Origin: Linyphia triangularis
Taxonomy: Eukaryota; Arthropoda; Arachnida; Araneae; Linyphiidae
Assembly: GCA_963978545.1 (NCBI GenBank)
Contig: OZ021723.1
Location: 2,604,001 to 2,668,000, forward strand
Direction of reading: 5' to 3'
DNA: 64,000 nt
This document shows, piece by piece, positions 58,292 to 64,000 of the stretch (position 1 is its first letter; every line of letters begins with the position of its first letter). A program made the translations under genes and the position numbers. Below the pieces are notes generated by a model. It was not told the origin of the DNA and ran no database searches. It worked only from the letters and a program-made list of their open reading frames with translations.

Positions 58292-58945
58292 GACTGAGAG
58301 AGCGACTGCAATTTTTGGACCCCATCGAACATCATTCTGAATTTTTTATAGAAATTAGAGAAAAGTGAGTAGATTACGAATCCATTGGTCTGTCGTGTCA
58401 AAAATGGCCGAAACTCTTCAAAAATCGACTTTTAATAAGTTGAACTAAATCCAATTGCCAAATGAGCCATAACTTGCCAAATAATGAGCATTTTTTTTAT
58501 TTGGTAACCCTCACTCTTTAATTTTCAATTAAGAAGGTTGCAGACATTTTAATATCTGGCGACGGTCTACTTGCATCTGTTAAAAGGGAGCCAAGTTGGC
58601 AAAAATCATTACGTTACTTATGACGTAACTGATGTCGCCAATTTGGCTTACTTTTAAAAGATATAAGTTTTCCGAGCCAAAGATCAGAAATCGTTTGCGC
58701 TTTTTCTCATTGAAAATCAAAATGAAGTGGGTTGATAGACGAATAAGTTTGTTCTATTTTTGGCAAGTTATGACATATTTGGCAATCGGATTTTAGTTCA
58801 ACTCATTCCAAGTCGATTATTGATCAGTTTCGGCCATTTTTGCCACGGCAGACCAGTGGATTCGTAATCTACTCACTTTTCTCCAATTTCTATAAAAAAT
58901 TCAGAATGATGTTCGATGGGGTCCAAAAATTACAGTCGCCTCTCG
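58292..58945. mobile_element. Foldback element with ~300-bp arms
   Basis: 'gagagagcgactgcaatt' at the left mirrors 'attacagtcgcctctc' at the right. The mirrored match continues through 'ggaccccatcgaacatcatt' and 'gagtagattacgaatcca' to a centre near 58625 ('ttacgttacttatgacgtaac'). No ORF or clear TSD. Confidence 0.8.
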
Positions 58946-59038
58946 GACTGCAAGTTTCAACTGAAGTTGCTTTTATTCAGTTTTTATAAATAATTAAATA
59001 ACAAAAGACGAAATATGAAGTTTCGTTATTAAATTGAT

Positions 59039-59044
59039 TTTATT
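59039..59044 (-). promoter_or_regulatory. Candidate poly(A) signal of the unnamed gene
   Basis: AATAAA on the - strand, about 230 bases past the stop codon at 59273. It is the first canonical signal seen beyond the foldback-free gap. Confidence 0.4.
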
Positions 59045-59272
59045 TGATAATTATACATTAATTTGTTTCATCCATCCTCGAAACAGATGAGTTTGTCGCG
59101 GCAAATAAATTCGACAAGCAGACGATTCATTTTTTTTTTAAATTAACTTTTTCTCAAATTAAACCCTTCTTTATCTAAAAATTGTTCAAATTTTGATTTC
59201 AAACGTCGTTCCTAATGGGGTTCATTGCGGTTTGCTTATACAACCTAGTTTCGATTCACGATAAAAATAGTT

Positions 59273-59445
59273 CTATTTGTTGTTTAGATCTTCGACTACA
59301 TTGAGAACGTTGGTATGCCATTCTCGTGGAGGCTCTACTTCTCTGAGGTCCCCGTCCCCACGAGCGTCGCTTAACTCATCTTCCAATAGGCTGTCTTCAA
59401 AATCAACATAGGTCAAAGTAGGAAACTTCTGCAGATAAATGTAAG
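59273..59445 (-). CDS. Unnamed gene, last exon
   Basis: 57 codons including TAG. The acceptor is a run of T then C ending in CAG (- strand). It encodes the end of the membrane stretch (AYIYLQKFPTLTYVDFEDS) and an acidic, probably soluble tail ending VVEDLNNK. Confidence 0.72.
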
Positions 59446-62400
59446 CTGGGGGGAAAAAAAGTTGAAAAGTAACTGTAACTAAAAAACTGTTTCTACGCAC
59501 ATTTTATAAGCATAAACAATTTGGCAAATTTTGAAGCATCTGATACCTACGTACTATCTCGTCGACGTTTTTCTTGTAACAAAAAGTTCGCCAACGGTCG
59601 ATGGGATAATAAGCCATGTAAGAATACAACCTTTTTGAGTGGGAAAGATGCTTGATGAATAAAATTTATTTTGGCGACTGGAAAGAAATGTAATTTTGCA
59701 GCAGAAAAAAAAATTGTAACAATTGACGAACTTTTTATCAAGATAAAAAGCGTAAGTGTACCCAGAAAAATTATTTTCTCTGACGTATTAAATTTAATAA
59801 AACTATGATTGTATGTTATGAAACTTGAATTCATTTATGCATATGATAAATCTGAGTCTTGCAACTCAATAGTTCAAAGAACTAGGGGTGTGGAACATCG
59901 CACGACTTTCAATACCACTATAATATTGGTCATTGCATTAAAATTTGATATGATATATTTACCGTTTTCATATTTACACTCACTTAAATAAAAATGGCTA
60001 GTTTGGTGATATTTTTGTCTATAATTTTTTCAAAACCAGAAATAAAACACCCAACACCGCCAAATCGGCGATATTATTCGATAGACATTACATTGTCTTT
60101 TGTTGTGCGTGAATCAGAAGAAAATCAATCGTTGATGGGTGATGCTCAAGGGCAGACACTCGTTTTTCAACTATTTACGCTTTCAACGTATTTCTACGAG
60201 AATTTTGAAGGTGGGGATGATTAGAACACCTTAAGAGGCATTAGAACAGAGATTTTAATCAAAATCGTTAGAGCCGTTTCTTAGCAATTACTGAAAAACA
60301 TGATTTTTTTTTCCATGATTTCAATTTTATGCGCATGCGTGATTTTGACGGAAACCTCTATGGTAGGTCCCATGGCCACCACCAACCCGCACACCAAATT
60401 TAAACATCGTAGGTCAATTTGTTAGGGTTGGTTGGTTGTATTCAGATTATCTGGCGCCGTCAGCAACACGAGGGCTATAATGAGCCGAAACATTTCGTCA
60501 TTTAACAAACCAACATACATTTACAAACACCCATGCCTACACGGGACTCGAACCCGCAACCTTCAATTTGTTAGGGAGTTACGCTTGTTGGGAATTACGA
60601 ATAAGTGTTCTGCTGCCTGCGCGCATGCGTGGGAAGAAGATAAAACCCCTTCCCCTCCCATGTAACTCTCTCTCTCTGTATAGGCAATTAAAATAAATCG
60701 GACGCGCGTCTAGGCGCTCCGTTCTTTACGGTGTTACCCAATAATAAATATATGTTTCATTTTTACGTGTTTGGTACCGTTGAACCCATACGACACACAA
60801 CATCATCCTGGATTATTTTTAAGAGTGTATTTACGATTAAGAACAACGCTGGCTAAGTACACACAGACATTTTTTCTAGATCACTTTTTTGAAGTCAGGA
60901 TGTTCCAAAACGTAGAGAAATGCTAAAAAATAATAATCACAATAATAATAATTTTATGACCAAATGTCATACTTTCATTGCCCTGTGTAAACATATGGGT
61001 AATTGAAATTAAAAAGTTAACTAAATTAATAGTTCTCCACCAGGCTGAAGCAAAATTAAATACAGGTGGTTTGTTAAGAGTCAAAATTTTTGTTTTTCAA
61101 TGAAGATTAATCAACTTACACCACTTTGGTTTTAAGCACTTTATTCTAGTATGACATCTGTCCGAAAAAAACGGAGGCTACCAAACATTTCTTTTACTGC
61201 TCTTGCATGTTATCCCGTATACCTCAGGCAGAACAAAGAGTTCGTCCAACGGATTCCTTTATCCCGTCGGAATGGTCGTTCCGAACCGGGCTTCCGAGGA
61301 GGCCAAGCACTTCGAACTTTTTGTCGCCAACGGTCGACAGGATAATGCGTAAATATCCATTTTACTAAATTTAATTTATCCTACTAGTTTCCTCTTCCCT
61401 GCTCTCACTCAAGTGCAATACACTTGTACCCACTCCTCTTGCACTAACGGAACGAACCCGGCTTATTGAGAGTCGTTTCATATTCGCTAATAAAACTATT
61501 ATCGAAGCATTTCGATCATCAAAACTTCCCTGGTTTTCATGATCGAAATGCTTCGATGATAGTTTTATTAGCGAATATGAAACGACTCTCAATAAACCGG
61601 GTTCGTTCCGTTAGTCACTGATGGGTTCGTCCCTGGTAGCTCATCAGTATTGGTCAATGTCGTAAGCAGGGGTTCTGGAAAATTCGCCAATTCTTGACGA
61701 AACTCGAGCATCTGAAATTATACTATATATACTTTACCTTAAAAGTTATAAAATAGTAAAAACTCATAGTATATAAATCTTAGCGCCTTCTATTTTCTAA
61801 ATATAACATTGGATGCATTAGGCTTTAAAAAAAAAAGTTAAGAAAAGCAACTACTTATATTAAGGGGGAAAAAAATGAAAAAGTAAAAAAAACTTCTATA
61901 CCAGACTGACCCATTTTTATAGACACTGACTGGCCCGTTGATTGCACCGGACGACTCCAAAACAAGAAGCGAAATGACTCATTCGGCTTTCTTCGTATGT
62001 TTGGGTTCTCTTTCGAAAGGCACCAAAAGGCCTGATGAACTAGGGGTGAGAACATCGCCCAACTTTCAACTACGCTAAGATACTGGTATCAATTTGTGTC
62101 ATTTACAGTTTTTATATTTTCCTCATTCATTTGGAAAAAATGGCCAGTTTGGCGATATTTTTTACCATAATTCTTGTATTTGTCTTGAAAAAAAGAAGAA
62201 AAAAAAAAAAACTTCGCCAAATAGACGATTTTGGCGATATACTTTTCAATAACTCTTATATTATCCGTTCTTATAATTGAAACTGAAGAGAGGAGAAAAA
62301 AAGATCGTTGATGAGGTATGCTCAAGGAAATAGAGGTCCGTGTTAAACGTATTCATTTTTCAACTTTTTACACCATTAAAGCATTGTTACAGGAATTTCG

Positions 62401-63246
62401 GAGGTGAGGATATTTGGAACTCCTTAGGAGACGTTTTTTAGCAATTACTGAAAAACATGATTTTTCAAAGGCTGCTACCTCATGCGCATGTGCGATTTTG
62501 ACGAAAACCTTAATGGTAGGTCTCTGGCCATCACCAATCCGCACACCAAATTTGAGCATCGTCATTCAGTTTCTTCGAGAGTCATGCTGACCACAGACAG
62601 ACATTTTTTCTAAATCCCTTTTTTGAAATCAGGATGTTCCAAAACGTAGAGAAATGCAATTTTTTTTTTTGACCGTATGCTATTCTTTTAAAGCGTAAAC
62701 TAGCTTTCAATGGTCGACGGGCCTCGATCCAGGTACCATTGTGTCTCGAGACAGATGCTTTACCGCTGTGCAAAAGAGTACTCCAGTGCACAGAAGTTTT
62801 ATCTGTTATTTGATGTCGCCACACTTTCATTACCCTATGTTTACGTATGGGTAATTGAAAGTAAGAAGTACTTCTAAAGATCGGAAACTGCATTTACCTG
62901 TGACGGCCGCTGATGAGCAAAGCAGCACGGGCACGTAAAGATTTCCTATCGTCCAAAAATCGTCATTGTGCGGATTGAGGCAATCTTCTAATGGGAGTTT
63001 TCCCCAAACGCATACGTCTATGAAGCGATACAACCAGTCCATGGTATTCTTCACTGTATTCCCGAATTCTGATAGGATACAAGAAGACATCATCCAATCA
63101 TTAACAGTCTAGAAAACTGTAGTATTAATTGGTTAAAAAATGCCAAACAGCAAAATGGAGCCCGTTTAAGTGACACTTTCTTTTATTCATCAAATTTACT
63201 TACTTCGGCGATCGGAGAAAAAGATACTTGCCAACTGCCAAGTATA
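59273..63246 (-). CDS. 3' part of an unnamed gene, three exons, membrane-anchored C-terminus
   Basis: Exons 63204-63246, 62898-63108 and 59273-59445 have good borders (TGATTTCAG/GTAAGT; TTTTCTAG/GTAAAT; CCCCCCCAG to stop TAG). Their phases agree: 1 base + 14 codons, then 70 codons + 1 base, then 2 bases + 56 codons + stop. The protein tail reads ILGSWQVSFSPIAETVNDWM, then SEFGNTVKNTMDWLYRFIDV, a likely membrane stretch (FWTIGNLYVPVLLCSSAAVT, then AYIYLQ) and an acidic end (DFEDSLLEDELSDARGDGD). I do not recognise the family. The first visible exon starts mid-codon, so more exons lie upstream, beyond the window or unrecognised. The last intron (3.45 kb) holds two TIR-2 copies, a SINE-A, a solo LTR and a palindrome. 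Confidence 0.72.
60428..60562 (-). mobile_element. SINE-A copy, head-truncated
   Basis: Tail GGTTGGTTG..., body, and B box (TCGAACCCGC); the A box region is missing. A 14-bp TSD, TCAATTTGTTAGGG, lies at 60414-60427 and 60563-60576. Confidence 0.88.
60586..60845 (+). mobile_element. Solo LTR (260 bp) with exact 5-bp TSD
   Basis: It starts TGTTGGGAATTACG and ends GATTAAGAACA (TG...CA). ACGCT stands on both sides (60581-60585, 60846-60850). AATAAA signals lie near 60690 and 60745, and a CGCGCATGCG-type GC patch near 60618. The TIR-2 sequence reads on across the TSD. The retroelement family is unknown. Confidence 0.82.
61443..61616. mobile_element. Palindromic MITE (174 bp)
   Basis: Arms of about 80 bp, ACTAACGGAACGAACCCGG at the left and its mirror at the right, differ by only a few bases. 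The loop is about 15 bp ('caaaacttccctgg'). Confidence 0.8.
62039..62860 (-). mobile_element. TIR-2 element copy with a tRNA-like insertion
   Basis: 'aactaggggtgagaacatcg' at the left, 'ccctatgtttacgtatgg' and 'gtaattgaaag' at the right. 'tcatgctgaccacagacag' matches the copies at 11190 and 59881. An unrelated block of about 115 bp (62700-62815) splits the right end. Confidence 0.72.
62700..62815 (-). repeat. Possible tRNA-like (SINE-type) insertion
   Basis: On the - strand: 'cacagcggtaaagcatctg' (A-box-like) and 'acctggatcgaggcccg' (B-box-like), at about tRNA spacing. There is only one copy in the window and no TSD was determined, so the call is tentative. Confidence 0.35.
62898..63108 (-). 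CDS. Unnamed gene, second-last exon
   Basis: 211 bases, TVNDWMMSSCILSEFGNTVK ... LCSSAAVT. It is bounded by TTTTCTAG and the donor GTAAAT. The frame opens 5 codons before the two ATGs and joins without a stop to the exon on either side. It has five cysteines, a Trp/Phe-rich segment and the start of the predicted membrane stretch. Confidence 0.75.
63204..63246 (-). CDS. Unnamed gene, third-last exon (43 bp)
   Basis: A small exon, ILGSWQVSFSPIAE, with acceptor TGATTTCAG and a consensus donor GTAAGT. Its only stop-free phase that fits the next exon makes ...SPIAE|TVNDW.... It starts one base into a codon (phase needs two bases from upstream). Confidence 0.65.
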
Positions 63247-63764
63247 CTGAAATCAAATCATTGCGTATAATAAAAAGTTAATATTTTTTCGTGAATGTAA
63301 AAAAAACGGTCCATAAGTTTTATCCCGTTGACCATTGGAGGAATGCTTCAGCTGCATGGTGAAACGGGTACCCATTCAACCGCTAAAGGAATCCGTTTGA
63401 TGCACTTTTGTCTCGCCAACGATAGTCAGGATAATATGACGGCTATTAAATATGTCACAAGAAATCTAGTGACATCTTTAATAGCTGGAAGTATACGTCA
63501 AAAATGAATTCGAAAATGCTCTTGAAATAGCTCTGAACTCATAAAACATTTATACATGTTTCAAACTTAATTTTTTTTTAAAGTTTTTCGTCAAACCTTA
63601 AAATAAATAGTTAAAACCTCACACTTAGTTTTCGTGATACTTATAAAATGGATCTATCTAATCCAAGTTTAGTTCAAACTCAAGACACAAAGTTAGAGGA
63701 ATTTGAAATTGAATTCGGGAGATGGCAAACGAAATTTTAATCTTCTGTTCCGTTTCTTGAGAAT
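63247..63764. other. Interval upstream (on -) of the unnamed gene's visible exons
   Basis: No further exon could be called. The gag-like DNA motif (TCTCGCCAACGATAGTCAGG) lies at about 63413. Confidence 0.4.
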
Positions 63765-64000
63765 GAACAATAATGGACGATTCCCGCATTTTTTAAAAAC
63801 GAGTGAAATTAGTATATGTTTATGTAGAATTTCTTTCTGATTCCAAATATTGAAACAAAAGTTCTTTAAAAAAATCGGTTATTTAAATATTAAAAAAAGA
63901 AAATGCCTCAAAAGCGAGCCAAAACCAGTTCGATCAAAACACTCAGCGAAATCCGTGATTTCAAGGGTTCTTACAGTTTTTATGGTTATCGTGAGGTTTC
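63765..64000 (-). mobile_element. TIR-3 element, cut by the window end
   Basis: 'aatggacgattcccgcat' and 'ttttaaaaacgagtgaaatt' match the inverted right end of 56477-56985. The last bases ('tatggttatcgtgaggtttc') match the inverse of 56765-56785. Confidence 0.6.

Larger units (their letters stand above)
59881..61013 (-). mobile_element. TIR-2 element copy with nested SINE-A and solo LTR
   Basis: The left end is 'actaggggtgtggaacatcg' with 'ctttcaata'; the right end is 'cattgccctgtgtaaacat' with 'gggtaattgaaa'. The interior words match 21262-22195 and 62039-62860. Two later insertions, each with its own TSD, account for the extra length. Confidence 0.75.
59446..62897 (-). other. Last intron of the unnamed gene
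   Basis: 3.45 kb, GTAAAT...CCCCAG on the - strand. Mobile elements fill much of it (59881-61013, 61443-61616, 62039-62860). The interval 61017-61440 holds a gag-like motif at about 61323, and 61617-62038 has nothing recognised. Confidence 0.65.

Noticed and set aside
63945..63990. Possible further upstream exon of the unnamed gene ending at ACT|GTAAGA (-)
   Set aside because: The segment belongs to the TIR-3 repeat (same text near 56765-56785), so the donor-like site is probably accidental.

Overview
This window looks like AT-rich, transposon-packed DNA from an animal nuclear genome. The signs are introns with GT/AG borders, tRNA-derived SINEs with target-site duplications (TSDs), Helitrons, mariner/Tc1 relics, many short inverted-repeat elements, and an 18S rRNA pseudogene. 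An arthropod, perhaps an arachnid, fits the overall look, but that is an inference from repeat style, not a demonstration. No operons, CRISPR arrays, prokaryotic genes or complete viral genes are visible.

Two host genes can be supported. (1) MMACHC, the cobalamin-processing (CblC) enzyme, lies on the + strand as four phase-0 coding exons (38947-39039, 40292-40486, 44917-45069, 49470-49775) that join into a 248-residue protein with the family's conserved motifs. Introns 2 and 3 are long because transposons sit inside them. (2) On the - strand at the right edge are the last three exons (63204-63246, 62898-63108, 59273-59445) of a gene I cannot name. The splice phases agree and the encoded C-terminus has one probable membrane segment. 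Its last intron is full of transposons and the 5' part lies beyond the window.

Layout. 3-5250: a hAT-like element carrying a Helitron with a homogeneous 148-bp internal array. 5259-13450: inverted-repeat elements, a broken KRBA2/Ginger-type integrase C-terminus split from its upstream part by a SINE, a 153-bp tandem array, an LTR-like unit and a second Helitron type. 13640-17800: a terminal-inverted-repeat element (TIR-1) holding two Helitrons joined head to tail. 23359-25300: decayed mariner-like transposase ends. 25829-27880: TIR-1 again, with an older Helitron at the same base-pair position. 28331-28951: 18S rRNA 5'-end pseudogenes. 28990-30290: two foldback structures, one with 252-bp arms that are almost identical. 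33617-34000: TIR-1 with the Helitron site empty. 38947-49775: MMACHC, followed by an AGATCT-rich tandem repeat at 49795-51830. 51830-58960: intergenic DNA with several short elements. 59039-63246: the unnamed gene.

No new gene system is evident. The most informative structures are about transposon history: filled and empty Helitron sites in one repeat family, a Helitron dimer, nested insertions with intact TSDs, and a tandem pair of 18S pseudogene fragments.
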